Assembly: GCA_028284325.1 (NCBI GenBank)
Contig: JANQRX010000003.1
Location: 124,001-188,000, forward strand
Reading direction: 5' to 3'
DNA: 64,000 bases
Source: Bauldia sp.
Lineage (GTDB): Bacteria; Pseudomonadota; Alphaproteobacteria; Rhizobiales; Kaistiaceae
The notes beneath the pieces were generated by a model. The model did no database searches, was not told the DNA's origin, and was given only the letters and a program-made list of their open reading frames with translations. Shown one piece after another: positions 45,173 to 54,372 of the stretch (position 1 is the stretch's first letter; every line of letters starts with the position of its first letter). Both the position numbers and the translations under genes were made by a program.

Positions 45173-46537
45173 CTACTGGACAACGGTTTGCGGCAGCTCG
45201 CCGGCGGCAAGAAACGCTTCGAAAACGTCGGCCACGAAATCGATGTCAGCGCGATTCATTGGCGTGGAAAGGCAGCTTGCGGCATCGCGCGGAAAGAGGA
45301 TCCCGTTCCCGGTGAAATGACGAGCAAGCGCCGCCATGATCTCGCTTTCGCCGGGCGACAGGCAGGCTTGGCGATAGGTCTCGGGCGGCACGCTTTTCGG
45401 GTGAATGCGAAGAAGCGAAGCCGCCCCCGTCACACAGAAGGATGCATCGTGCTTGCTGATGGCGGCGTTGAGCCGCTCTCGCAGGCGGTCGCCGAGCGCT
45501 TCGAGGCGATCGAAGGCTTTCTTGTCAAGCGCCCGCATCGCTGCCAGGCCTGCCGCGATGGAAATCGGATTGGCTGAAAACGTGCCGCCTTGGGGGACGA
45601 GCGGTCGACCGGCGCCCGCATCAAAGACCGCCATGACATCCGCCCGGCCACCGACGGCACCGATCGGCAGGCCGCCGCCGATGATCTTGCCGATGGCCAG
45701 CACATCCGGTTCCAAACCGTATCGTGGCGACGCGCCTGAGAAACCCTGGCGAAGATTGAGCACTTCATCGGCGATGATCAGAATGTCATTGGCGCGACAA
45801 ACATTGTGCAGGGCTTCCAGGAATTCGGCCTTCGGCCAAAGCAGACCGGCGCGGCTCGGCATCGGATCGACGATAATAGCCGCGAGTGACGAAGCATTTT
45901 CCTCGACGCGTTTCGCCGTTGTCGCTGCATCGTTGAAAGGAAGAACGAGGGTTTCATCGAGTACTGCCTGCGGCATGCCATGATAGTAGGCAACGGAGGA
46001 CGGCCTTTCCGCGGCCCCCCAGTTCTGCGGGCCCGCCGCCTGGCTGACTTCCACCCAATCATAGGCGCCGTGGTAAGCGCCCTCGAACTTGGCGATAGCG
46101 CTGCGGCCGGTGAATGCGCGCGCCGCCTTGATCGCGAACATCACCGCCTCGGTGCCCGTGCTGACAAAGCGAATCTTGTCTATGCGTGGAATCCTGCCGC
46201 GCAGGAGTTCGGCGAGCTCGATCTCCAGTTCGGTCGGATTGGCAAAGCAGGCACCGCTTTGTATCTGCCTGGTCACCGCCTCAACGACCGGCGGGAAGGC
46301 GTGCCCATGGATCAGCGTGGTGAAATTGCTGTTGAGGTCGAGAAAGCGGCGCCCATCGACGTCGATGAGATAGGCGCCCTCACCATGGTCGATGTAGCGC
46401 GGGATCGGATCGCGCTCCACGGTTACGCGGGTCGTGCCGTCCGGAAAGACGCTTCGGCCGCGCGAGAACGCCTGACGCGAGCGGGATTCGATCGAACCCG
46501 GTTCCGCCCCTGCTCCCATCTTCGACAAGTCGGCCAC
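45173..46537 (-). CDS. class III aminotransferase (GSA aminomutase-like)
   Basis: This is a 454-residue PLP enzyme: LIHGHAFPPVV, RFVSTGTEAVMFAIKAARAF, ADEVLNLRQGF in place of DEV.T.FR, and the PLP Lys in AIGKIIGGGLPIGA. It resembles glutamate-1-semialdehyde aminomutase-like catabolic enzymes rather than HemL, judging by its setting. It is downstream of a GntR gene with a 63-bp gap that carries a palindromic operator. With the ThDP enzyme it may convert an amino compound to a keto acid or aldehyde. Confidence 0.88.
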   Translation of the reverse strand: MADLSKMGAGAEPGSIESRSRQAFSRGRSVFPDGTTRVTVERDPIPRYIDHGEGAYLIDVDGRRFLDLNSNFTTLIHGHAFPPVVEAVTRQIQSGACFANPTELEIELAELLRGRIPRIDKIRFVSTGTEAVMFAIKAARAFTGRSAIAKFEGAYHGAYDWVEVSQAAGPQNWGAAERPSSVAYYHGMPQAVLDETLVLPFNDAATTAKRVEENASSLAAIIVDPMPSRAGLLWPKAEFLEALHNVCRANDILIIADEVLNLRQGFSGASPRYGLEPDVLAIGKIIGGGLPIGAVGGRADVMAVFDAGAGRPLVPQGGTFSANPISIAAGLAAMRALDKKAFDRLEALGDRLRERLNAAISKHDASFCVTGAASLLRIHPKSVPPETYRQACLSPGESEIMAALARHFTGNGILFPRDAASCLSTPMNRADIDFVADVFEAFLAAGELPQTVVQ

Positions 46538-46583
46538 GTGTTGCCTCCTCTGATGCTATCCGGGAGGTTAGGCCGTTTTGATA

Positions 46584-46597
46584 TTTGTTGCAACAAA
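46584..46597. promoter_or_regulatory. palindromic GntR operator upstream of the aminotransferase
   Basis: TTTGTTGCAACAAA is a perfect 14-bp palindrome in the 63-bp gap between the GntR stop and the aminotransferase start. Related sequences occur at 47358, 52684 and 52737 upstream of the other genes in this region. Confidence 0.6.
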
Positions 46598-46600
46598 CAG

Positions 46601-47302
46601 TCATGTCTGGTTGTTATCGCGATCGCTGATCGCCGATAGTTGCCGGTAGCCGTCCCGCAGATCGTTTTCGATCGCAGCGCGTACGGTCAGTCCGTCGCGG
46701 TCTTGTAGGCCGCGGATCGCCCACTGATGATTGGCGACGCCGCGTTTTGAGGCTGCAAACTCCGGGTAGAGCTTGTTAAGTGTCGGGCCGACCCTGATCC
46801 ACAAGGATTCGATGATCGCCACCAGGCGCGGCATCTTCGACAAGTCATAGATCCGAAAATGAAAGGCCTTGTTCAGCGCCAGAACGTCCTGATAGCGACC
46901 ATCGTCAAGCGCCGAATTGAGTTTGTTCTGAATGCCTTCGAGATAGGCGACGTCACTGCTATCTACATGTCGCACCGATTCAAAAGCGGCCAGCCCCTCG
47001 AGGCTCGACCGGATCTTTGTCACTTCGGCCAGATCCTCGAAGGTGAGCTCAGGCACGACGATGGTTTTGGGACCACGATTGATCAGCGCACCGTCGGCGA
47101 TCAGCCGATTGATCGCGTCTCTTGCAGGCGTCGTGCTGACGCCCAGCGCCTCGGCAACCGAGCGCACCGTAAGCTTCACGCCTGGCTGGAATTGGCCGCC
47201 AACCACACTCTCGCGCAATCGCTCATAGGCCCGTTCACCGAGACTGCTCTGCCGATTGAGCGGCTCGATCGGCGCCGACCCTCCCTCTTCACTGCGATCC
47301 AT
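46601..47302 (-). CDS. GntR-family regulator (FCD subfamily)
   Basis: This is a 233-residue regulator with the winged helix VRSVAEALGVSTTPARDAIN and an FCD domain (NKAFHFRIYDLSKMP, NHQWAIRG). The start ATG 47302 follows GGAGAGAG and fits better than the in-frame ATG at 47350. It stands between the aminotransferase/ThDP operon and the divergent spermidine-type transporter, and a shared palindrome lies at each promoter. It is the obvious local regulator. Confidence 0.88.
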   Translation of the reverse strand: MDRSEEGGSAPIEPLNRQSSLGERAYERLRESVVGGQFQPGVKLTVRSVAEALGVSTTPARDAINRLIADGALINRGPKTIVVPELTFEDLAEVTKIRSSLEGLAAFESVRHVDSSDVAYLEGIQNKLNSALDDGRYQDVLALNKAFHFRIYDLSKMPRLVAIIESLWIRVGPTLNKLYPEFAASKRGVANHQWAIRGLQDRDGLTVRAAIENDLRDGYRQLSAISDRDNNQT

Positions 47303-47357
47303 AGCTCTCTCCGTCGCTGTCAGGAGACAATATCTGGGCTCGCTTGACAATATGTGA

Positions 47358-47372
47358 TTTGATGCAACAAAA
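47358..47372. promoter_or_regulatory. GntR operator between gntR and the Pot-type transporter
   Basis: TTTGATGCAACAAAA matches the palindrome seen at three other promoters in this region. A TTGACA at 47344-47349 lies just before it on the plus strand, so the site could overlap a promoter for the transporter operon or the divergent GntR gene. Confidence 0.55.
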
Positions 47373-47447
47373 TGAAGTGCATCGCTTGGATGGGCGACGG
47401 CGTGTGGGCGAGCGCCGTCCGCCGAACGCTCGATTCAGGGAGCCGTT

Positions 47448-48581
47448 GTGACGAGATCGAGGACGCATTCAGCTGGCTCCGGTAGTCCAGTTCGTGTCGA
47501 CGAGATATCGAAGCATTATGGTTCGCTGGCCGCCGTCGACTGCGTTTCAATCGATGTAGCCGCCGGCGAATTCCTGTCGCTCCTGGGCCCTTCGGGCTCG
47601 GGCAAGACGACGCTTTTGATGATGATTGCTGGTTTTGAGCGGCCGAGCGGCGGCACCATCGCGGTCGGCGGGCGGGACGTCACCGGTGTGGCACCGAACA
47701 AGCGCGACGTAGGCATGGTATTCCAGAAATATGCGTTGTTCCCGCATATGACCATCCGCGAAAACATTGCCTTTCCGCTAAAGATGCGCCGGTTGAGCCG
47801 CAATACGATCAACGACAAGGTGGACCAGGCCCTGTCGCTGGTGCGGCTTGAGGGCTACGGCGACCGACTACCGCGGCAATTGTCTGGCGGACAACAGCAG
47901 CGCATTGCGGTGGCACGCGCGTTGGTGTTCGAACCACCCGTTCTGCTGATGGACGAGCCGCTGGGGGCGCTCGACAAGAAGCTGCGCGAGCAGATGCAGA
48001 TCGAGATCAAGTCGATCCAGGAACGGCTCGGTGTCACCGTCATCTATGTCACGCATGATCAGGAAGAGGCGCTGACCATGTCGGATCGCGTGGCGGTGAT
48101 GAATGACGGCAAGCTTGCCCAGATCGGAACACCGATCGAGCTGTATCAATCTCCCGCCTCGCCCATTGTCGCCGATTTCATCGGCAAGATGAACTTTTTG
48201 ATGGTCGAGTTCGTTGGCGTCGACGATGAGAGTCTGCATCTGCGTGTCGCTGACGAAAGGACCGTCCGACTGCCGCTCCGCGAAGAGCGCAGGAGGCCCG
48301 GCGTTCAACCGGGCGATCGACTGCGTTTGGCCTTTCGGCCCGAACGACTGACACTGGCGCCGCAAGGTCAAGGCGGGCCTGCAGCCATATCGGGCAGGAT
48401 CGAGACAATCATCTTTGTCGGTGCGTTTCGGGTGTTCCTGGTCTCCGTCGCAAAGGCTGATTCCGAACCGCTGCATGTCCAGTCGCCGATTGCCGACAGC
48501 CCGCCATTTGAGCGTGGAGACGCCGTCGATGTCGTGCTGACATCAGGCGGGTTTCAATGGTTCGAGGTGGAGGGCGCGTGA
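47448..48581 (+). CDS. spermidine/putrescine-type ABC transporter ATPase
   Basis: This is a 377-residue PotA-like ATPase: Walker A GPSGSGKTT, signature LSGGQQQRIAVARALV, Walker B VLLMDEPLGALDKKLRE, and a C-terminal TOBE domain from about residue 285. GTG 47448 is the start used. Two permeases follow, with 4-bp and 11-bp overlaps. The binding protein is encoded separately at 52.6 kb, divergent from MlrC, with the same operator. Confidence 0.92.
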   Translation: MTRSRTHSAGSGSPVRVDEISKHYGSLAAVDCVSIDVAAGEFLSLLGPSGSGKTTLLMMIAGFERPSGGTIAVGGRDVTGVAPNKRDVGMVFQKYALFPHMTIRENIAFPLKMRRLSRNTINDKVDQALSLVRLEGYGDRLPRQLSGGQQQRIAVARALVFEPPVLLMDEPLGALDKKLREQMQIEIKSIQERLGVTVIYVTHDQEEALTMSDRVAVMNDGKLAQIGTPIELYQSPASPIVADFIGKMNFLMVEFVGVDDESLHLRVADERTVRLPLREERRRPGVQPGDRLRLAFRPERLTLAPQGQGGPAAISGRIETIIFVGAFRVFLVSVAKADSEPLHVQSPIADSPPFERGDAVDVVLTSGGFQWFEVEGA

Positions 48582-49492
48582 GCGACATCTCGGCGCGATC
48601 CTCCCCCTCGCCGGTCATGACCAGGCTGCGCTCGGTGTTGGCGTCACCTTCGGCTCACCGATATTCCACCGCGCTATCATTGGGGCTGATCGCGCCCTGG
48701 CTTCTGCTGCTTGTCCTGGGCTTCGTCTATCCGGTCGCAAAGCTGTTGGCCGGCAGCCTGTTCGACCCGGGTTTCACCCTCGTCCACTACCAGCGCATCT
48801 TCGAGCAGCCGCTTTACCTGAAGATCTTATGGCGCACGATCCAGATCGCCTTTGCGGTCACGGTTGCCGCGTTTGTTCTTGGTTATCCAATCGCCTATGC
48901 GATGGCGCGCCTCTCCGGGCGCTGGGCGATCATCGTCGCCGCATGCGTGCTCATCCCATTGTGGACGTCCATACTCGTACGCTCCTACGCCTGGATCGTG
49001 CTTCTTCAGCGCAACGGCCTTGTGAACAACCTCTTGACGGAAATCGGGGTGATCTCCGAGCCGCTGCGGCTGATCTACACCGAAGGCGCCGTGATTGTGG
49101 CCATGACCCATGTGCTGCTGCCCTTCATGATCCTGCCGGTCTTCAGCACCGTGCGCTCGATTCCCGACGAATTACCCAAGGCCGCGCTCAATCTCGGTGC
49201 GGGGCGAATGACGGTGTTCCTGAAGGTCATCCTGCCGCTCAGCCTGCCGGGCGTCTTCGCCGGCGCGCTCATAACCTTCATTCTCGCTCTCGGCTTCTAC
49301 ATCACGCCGGCGCTTGTCGGAGGTCCGAGCACGCTCATGATGGCGACCCTAATCGGTCAGCAGACGACGGCACTTCTGAACTGGCCTTTCGCCGGCGCGC
49401 TGTCGGCAGTGCTCCTCGTCGTCACACTGGTCCTGGCAGTCGCGTTCAGGCGGGCCCTGGCGTTCAGTCGGGGATTCCACGATGTCGGATAG
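48578..49492 (+). CDS. Pot-type ABC permease 1 (PotB-like)
   Basis: This is a 304-residue membrane protein with about six segments and the coupling loop LPKAALNLGAGRMTVFLKVI (about residue 205). GTG 48578 overlaps the ATPase stop and follows GGAGGG; the in-frame ATG at 48557 lies inside the ATPase gene. It should pair with the next permease. Confidence 0.92.
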   Translation: MSDISARSSPSPVMTRLRSVLASPSAHRYSTALSLGLIAPWLLLLVLGFVYPVAKLLAGSLFDPGFTLVHYQRIFEQPLYLKILWRTIQIAFAVTVAAFVLGYPIAYAMARLSGRWAIIVAACVLIPLWTSILVRSYAWIVLLQRNGLVNNLLTEIGVISEPLRLIYTEGAVIVAMTHVLLPFMILPVFSTVRSIPDELPKAALNLGAGRMTVFLKVILPLSLPGVFAGALITFILALGFYITPALVGGPSTLMMATLIGQQTTALLNWPFAGALSAVLLVVTLVLAVAFRRALAFSRGFHDVG

Positions 49493-50309
49493 ACGCATGG
49501 GAAATGCACCTTCAGCATCACGACTTCCATTGGCGGCGATCGCTTTTACCGTGATCATCGGGGCCATCCTCTTCTTTCTGATGCTCCCGACGCTTGTCGT
49601 GATCCCGATGTCTCTCGGGACGGCAAACTATATTGAGTTTCCGCCGAGCGGGCTGACATTGCGCTGGTATGTCGAATACCTGCAGGATCCCGAATGGGTG
49701 CGCGCCACGTTGTTCAGCCTGCGCGTTGCCCTGGCGACGACACTGACGGCAACATTGATCGGGACGCTTGCAGCGATCGCTCTGGTGCGCGGCGAACTGC
49801 CGGGCAAGAGCTTCATTCAGGCGATGACGCTGAGCCCGATGGTCATTCCCCATATCGTGATCGCGGTGGCGCTCTTTCTCGTCTTCGCGCCATTGCGGCT
49901 GACCGGGAATTTTTTCGGCTTCTTGATCGCCCATACCATGTTGGCGGTGCCCTATGTCGTGCTGACCGTTTCGGCGGCCTTGCAGCGCTTTGACGTCACT
50001 TTGGAACTGGCTGCGCTCAACTGCGGTGCCAACCGGGTGCAGGCCTTCCTCCGCGTTGTCCTGCCCAACATCCTCCCCGGTGTGGCGGCCGGTGGCATCT
50101 TTGCCTTCCTGACCTCCTTCGACGAGGCGACCGTCGCCTTCTTCATTTCCGGCATCGAAGGCAAGACGATCACGCGCAAGATGTTCGAGGATATCGATTT
50201 CAACCTGACGCCGGTCATCGCGGCTGTTTCGACAGTTCTCGTTTCGGCCTCACTCATTCTCATGGCCGGTGTCCAGTTGCTGCAATCGCGTCAAGCGGGC
50301 AAGCGCTAG
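49482..50309 (+). CDS. Pot-type ABC permease 2 (PotC-like)
   Basis: This is a 275-residue membrane protein with six segments and the coupling loop LELAALNCGANRVQAFLRVV. The first segment is preceded by a short basic leader. It overlaps the previous permease by 11 bp. A convergent cyclase-family gene ends 33 bp downstream. Confidence 0.92.
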   Translation: MSDRRMGNAPSASRLPLAAIAFTVIIGAILFFLMLPTLVVIPMSLGTANYIEFPPSGLTLRWYVEYLQDPEWVRATLFSLRVALATTLTATLIGTLAAIALVRGELPGKSFIQAMTLSPMVIPHIVIAVALFLVFAPLRLTGNFFGFLIAHTMLAVPYVVLTVSAALQRFDVTLELAALNCGANRVQAFLRVVLPNILPGVAAGGIFAFLTSFDEATVAFFISGIEGKTITRKMFEDIDFNLTPVIAAVSTVLVSASLILMAGVQLLQSRQAGKR

Positions 50310-50342
50310 GCTTGCTGCCATCACATCGTCGCTGGGACCAAG

Positions 50343-51377
50343 CTATACGATCCCGATCGGCGTCACCGGCGAACCCGCCGCGCCGGGCAGTCTCAGCGGC
50401 GCGGCGCTCAGGAAGAAGGCATGCCGGCCATTGTCGGCCAGCCAACTGGCCAAGTCATCCAGCAGCCACAACTCGCCAAGCGGCATGCCGAGCTTGAACA
50501 GGCAATGCTCATGGAGCGGTGCGGCAGCCGCCGGCGGAGCGACGGGCGTCGCCGGAAGCGCCTCGACGGCATAGTTGTCGGCCGCAAGCGCGGCAATGCG
50601 CGACTTGGTCAGCCATGCGAGCAACGCCGGGTCGCGTCCATCCAGCTCGATGGCGTGCGCATTGAGTTCATCCACATCGGTCTCGTCGCCCATGGCCAGG
50701 ATGCGGCCGGTGTAGCCGGTATGCAGACAGACGATGTCGCCGGGCCGGATGGCGATATCATCCTTCTCGATGACCAGGCGAATGTCGGCGTAGGAAACGC
50801 GGCGTCTTTGCGGGCCGAAATGGCGAACGAGATCGAGCAAGACACCACGTCCGGTCACGCCGTTCAGCGCCATCACATCGATGCCGAGCGGCCCGGCCGA
50901 TGACGTGAACCCGCCGTCGCCGTCGGCGGTAACACGCACATCGTCTGCGGCCCTGAAACCGTTGTAGTAGGTGGCACGCGCCGGGCCGGTCCCCTCGCCG
51001 TCAAACAGGCTGCCGCCATGGGCCAATGCGTCCCATTGCGTCGAATACTGGCAATAGAGGTCGACGCGATCGTCGCTGATGATGTCCGTCGATCCCGGCT
51101 GTGATTTTGCGAGCTCGAAATTGTAGTTCGGTTCGCCGCCGCGCATGGTCGGTCGGATGACGGGCGGTTTGCGTCTGGGATTGAGCGCCGGGCGGCCCGG
51201 ACGATCGAGCGGTAGCGACAAACAGAAAATCCGCCCCTCGCGGATTTCGTCGCGCGCCCGCCGAATTGCATCCGGTGTCAGAAAGTTCAGGGTACCGAGC
51301 GCGTCGTCCGGCCCGAAGTCACCCCAGTTCGATCCGTCGGGTCGCCGTTTCCATCGCTCCTGCGAGTCTGATTGCAC
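50343..51377 (-). CDS. cyclase-family (kynurenine formamidase-like) hydrolase
   Basis: This is a 344-residue protein of the cyclase family (PF04199). The metal region reads YSTQWDALAHGGS, the variant of HxGTHxD used by many bacterial members. Other conserved parts are GVLLDLVRH, GDIVCLHTGYTG and DNYAVEALP. These enzymes hydrolyse amides or form lactams. It lies between the transporter genes and the binding-protein gene of the same regulon, on the same strand as the latter after its terminator. Confidence 0.82.
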   Translation of the reverse strand: MQSDSQERWKRRPDGSNWGDFGPDDALGTLNFLTPDAIRRARDEIREGRIFCLSLPLDRPGRPALNPRRKPPVIRPTMRGGEPNYNFELAKSQPGSTDIISDDRVDLYCQYSTQWDALAHGGSLFDGEGTGPARATYYNGFRAADDVRVTADGDGGFTSSAGPLGIDVMALNGVTGRGVLLDLVRHFGPQRRRVSYADIRLVIEKDDIAIRPGDIVCLHTGYTGRILAMGDETDVDELNAHAIELDGRDPALLAWLTKSRIAALAADNYAVEALPATPVAPPAAAAPLHEHCLFKLGMPLGELWLLDDLASWLADNGRHAFFLSAAPLRLPGAAGSPVTPIGIV

Positions 51378-51489
51378 CTGCTTGTCGCCTCGCTCCCATC
51401 AGACCACACCATGTTAAGGCCATCGTAGCCTGCGGCAACGGGAACTTGTGCCGGTCTGGACCAACCCTGACTGGTCCGAGGCAACAAGA

Positions 51490-51522
51490 AACTGCGCGGC
51501 CAACGACATCGGCCGCGCAGTT
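51490..51522 (-). terminator. strong hairpin after the Pot-type binding-protein gene
   Basis: A 12-bp perfect stem AACTGCGCGGCC/GGCCGCGCAGTT with a 9-nt loop lies 9 bp beyond the binding-protein stop. On the minus strand it is followed by TTCTTGTTG, a moderate U-rich tail. Confidence 0.75.
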
Positions 51523-51531
51523 AACCGACAT

Positions 51532-52629
51532 CTACTGCGCCAACCAAGCGTTCCAGCGCTCCAGCATTTCGTCACGATGCTCGGCCAGCCAGACGGTGTC
51601 GACGGGGATGATTCCGTTGATGTTGTCGGGATGAGTGGGTTGCTGGACCTGCTCTTCAGGCGAGAAGAACTCCACGGCCGACTTGGTTGAGGGCGCCAAG
51701 TTGCCTGCGACTGCGAACGCATGTTGCGCTTGCGGGTTGTCGAAGTACCAGTTGAGGAACTTCAGCGCATTGTCCTTGTTGGGGCCGTCTTTGAAGACCA
51801 CCCAATGCGGCGCGTTGAGCGTCGCCCCATCCCAGATCGGCACCAGCGGAATCCCTTCCTTCTGCAGGAATCCGAGACGCGTGCCCCATATCAGTCCGGT
51901 GACGACTTCACCCTCACGGAACGCGCGCTGAATCTGGTCGCCGGTGCTCCACCAAACCGTAACATGCGGCCGGATCTCGTCGAGTTTCTTGAAGGCCCGG
52001 TCAAGATCGAGCGGAAATATCTCGTCAAGCGGTACGCCGTCGGCCGCGAGCGCACCCACCAGCACGCGCCACGGCGTTCCGAAATTTTGCAGGGCGCGTG
52101 GGCCGGGAAAGTTCTCCACGTCCCAGAACTCGGCCCAGTTCGAGGGCACCTTGCCACCTTCGAAAGAACCGGTATTGGCCGTGAGCAACGTCGCGCCGAG
52201 CACCGTCAGAACGCCGTAGCGATGACACGTCGCCGGAGCACCGTCGCTGAAGGCCCTCGGCACCTGGGCACAGTTTTCCCCGAGGTCCTCCAAGTAAGCT
52301 TGCTTCTCCGGATCGAACACGTCCGCGGATCCGCCTTCCATCAGATCCCATTCGAAATTATCGGCGTCGGTCATCGCCTGGATCTTAGCCCAGCGTTCGC
52401 CGAGCGCGCCGCTGACAAACACCACTTCGATGCCCGTCTCTTCGGTGAAGGGATCGAAAACGTGCTCCTCCATAATGGCCTGATAGCTGCCGCCGGTGGC
52501 AGCCATGACCAGCCGCTCGCTGGCCATTGCCGGCATGGCGGCAAGACCGATGCCAGCCGATATCAGACAGCCAACTGCCACAACAACGCGGTGGCTCCTT
52601 GTCAATCCGCGCTTTAGCTTCGTGCCCAT
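51532..52629 (-). CDS. spermidine/putrescine-type substrate-binding protein
   Basis: This is a 365-residue periplasmic protein of the PotD/SBP_bac_8 type. It has a signal peptide (VVVAVGCLISAGIGLAAMPA then MAS). The mature start ERLVMAATGGSYQAIMEEHV and WDLMEGGSADVFD are typical. The start ATG 52629 follows GGGAGAAG. It probably serves the ATPase and permeases at 47.4-50.3 kb. Two palindromic operator copies precede it, shared with the divergent MlrC gene. Confidence 0.88.
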   Translation of the reverse strand: MGTKLKRGLTRSHRVVVAVGCLISAGIGLAAMPAMASERLVMAATGGSYQAIMEEHVFDPFTEETGIEVVFVSGALGERWAKIQAMTDADNFEWDLMEGGSADVFDPEKQAYLEDLGENCAQVPRAFSDGAPATCHRYGVLTVLGATLLTANTGSFEGGKVPSNWAEFWDVENFPGPRALQNFGTPWRVLVGALAADGVPLDEIFPLDLDRAFKKLDEIRPHVTVWWSTGDQIQRAFREGEVVTGLIWGTRLGFLQKEGIPLVPIWDGATLNAPHWVVFKDGPNKDNALKFLNWYFDNPQAQHAFAVAGNLAPSTKSAVEFFSPEEQVQQPTHPDNINGIIPVDTVWLAEHRDEMLERWNAWLAQ

Positions 52630-52683
52630 GATCGCTTCTCCCTGTGGAACGGTGCCAACCTTGATTTGGCCCGTAAATTTCAT

Positions 52684-52750
52684 TTTGATGCAACATCAAA
52701 TGAAATTAGATGTCAATATGAGCGATATATGGCTCATTTGATGCACCATC
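52684..52750. promoter_or_regulatory. two GntR-type operators in a divergent promoter
   Basis: TTTGATGCAACATCAAA at 52684-52700 is a 17-bp palindrome (7-bp arms around CAA). A second, partial copy TTTGATGCACCATC is at 52737-52750. They lie between the binding-protein and MlrC genes, and match the sites at 46584 and 47358 near the GntR gene. Confidence 0.65.
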
Positions 52751-52766
52751 TCGGGTAACTGGGCGC

Positions 52767-54266
52767 ATGAAGAGAATTCTGATCGCCGGCTTGTTTCACG
52801 AAGGAAATAGCTTCAGCTCGCTCGTCACAGGGGAGGCCAGCTTCGCGGTCGCGCGCGACGAAGCCGTGCTTGCCAAGGCACGCACGTCGAACGCCGCCCT
52901 CGGCGGAGCGTTCCGTTACCTTTGCGAACAACCCGTGACGCTGCTGCCGGTCACAACGGCAATCGCACCGCCCGGCGGACCGGTGGATGATGACGTCTAC
53001 GCGCGGCTTCGCTCCGAAATCGCTGACGCGGTCCGGACCAGCAATCCGGACGGCATCTATCTGGATCTGCATGGCGCGATGATCACGCAAACGCGCGACG
53101 ATCCGGAGGGCGATCTGTTGGCGACCTTGCGCGATGCGGTTGGATCAAAGGTACCGATCGCCGCGAGTCTTGATCTACATGCCTATGTGACGGCGGCGAT
53201 GCTGGGCAGTGCCGACATCATCGTCGCCTGCAAGGAGAACCCGCATACCGACTATGACGAAGCCGGCGCCAAGGCTGCTGAGTTGTTGATGCAATTGCTC
53301 GAAGGCGCGATCAAGCCGGTGACGGCGGCGATCTGGTTACCGCTTATCATCGGCGCGCGCATGGAAACCGCAAACGGCCCGCTTGCTCGCTTGCATGAAA
53401 CGCGCCGCGAATTGATCGCTCGCTCGACCAATCTGCTCGACATCTCGATCTACAACACCACCACGCTGCTTGATGTGCCGAACGGAGGGCAGTGCATCAC
53501 CGCGATCGCCGACAGCGATTCGGCGGCGGCGCACGAAGCCGTCGAAACGCTGGCGAGGGCCTTTTGGGCCGCGCGCGACGAATTCACCCACGAGTTGCCG
53601 TCGTTGGCCTCAGTGATGGCAGACCTGAGGGCCGGCCGGATCGCGCCTCTGGTGATCCTCGGCGATCAGGGCGATCGTGTGCTCGCCGGAACGCCCGGCG
53701 ACGGTACAGCCGTCCTGCATGAACTCATGACCGACTGGCCCGATATCCGCGCACTGGTGCCGGTGACCGACGCCGATGTTGTGCGGGCCGCCGGCCGCGT
53801 CGGCATCGGAGAGTCACTACGAAGCGCCGTCGGCGGTCGCTTCTCCGAAGGCGTGACGCCGGTGGTAGCCGATTGGCAAGTCCTGGCTCTCGGCGACGGC
53901 CGGTTCGTTCAGGAAGGTCCGTTCCTTGCCGACGAGCCGGCCGAGCTTGGCGACACCGCGCTGCTCCGAACTGGTAACGTCACCGTCCTGGCAACCACCC
54001 TCCCCGGCTTCACTCAGGACCCGCAAGCCTTTCTCAGCCAGGGGGCCGATCCGGCCGCGTTCGACGTGATGGTCACCAAATCAGGCCATCACTTCAAGCT
54101 GTCATTCGCCAGGATCGGTCGCTGCATCGTCATCGACACCCCTGGCATCTCCAACTATCGAGTCGGTGGTGTACCCTTTCGGAAAAGACGGCCGATCTAT
54201 CCGGAAGATCCCGTCGAAATTACGGAGCTCGCAAGTCACCTGTTCTGGTCAGCCGCCACCTCATAG
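52767..54266 (+). CDS. MlrC-family (M81) metallopeptidase-like protein
   Basis: This is a 499-residue protein, normal length for MlrC. The start KRILIAGLFHEGNSFSSL and the metal-binding DLHGAMITQ and SLDLHAYVTAAM in the N-terminal half fit the family, as does GDQGDRVLAGTPGDGT in the second half. MlrC was found in microcystin degradation, but most members sit in small-molecule catabolic operons with ABC transporters, as here. It shares a divergent promoter with the Pot-type binding protein and so probably acts on its ligand. Confidence 0.88.
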   Translation: MKRILIAGLFHEGNSFSSLVTGEASFAVARDEAVLAKARTSNAALGGAFRYLCEQPVTLLPVTTAIAPPGGPVDDDVYARLRSEIADAVRTSNPDGIYLDLHGAMITQTRDDPEGDLLATLRDAVGSKVPIAASLDLHAYVTAAMLGSADIIVACKENPHTDYDEAGAKAAELLMQLLEGAIKPVTAAIWLPLIIGARMETANGPLARLHETRRELIARSTNLLDISIYNTTTLLDVPNGGQCITAIADSDSAAAHEAVETLARAFWAARDEFTHELPSLASVMADLRAGRIAPLVILGDQGDRVLAGTPGDGTAVLHELMTDWPDIRALVPVTDADVVRAAGRVGIGESLRSAVGGRFSEGVTPVVADWQVLALGDGRFVQEGPFLADEPAELGDTALLRTGNVTVLATTLPGFTQDPQAFLSQGADPAAFDVMVTKSGHHFKLSFARIGRCIVIDTPGISNYRVGGVPFRKRRPIYPEDPVEITELASHLFWSAATS

Positions 54267-54372
54267 GCCATGCGGCCAGAGACCAGATCTTCGGCTGCCA
54301 AAGGCGGCCAGCCGGCGTTCAGGCCGTCACCGTCGCCGCGTGCGGGCGCATCTTTGATTCACTTTCCGTTCG

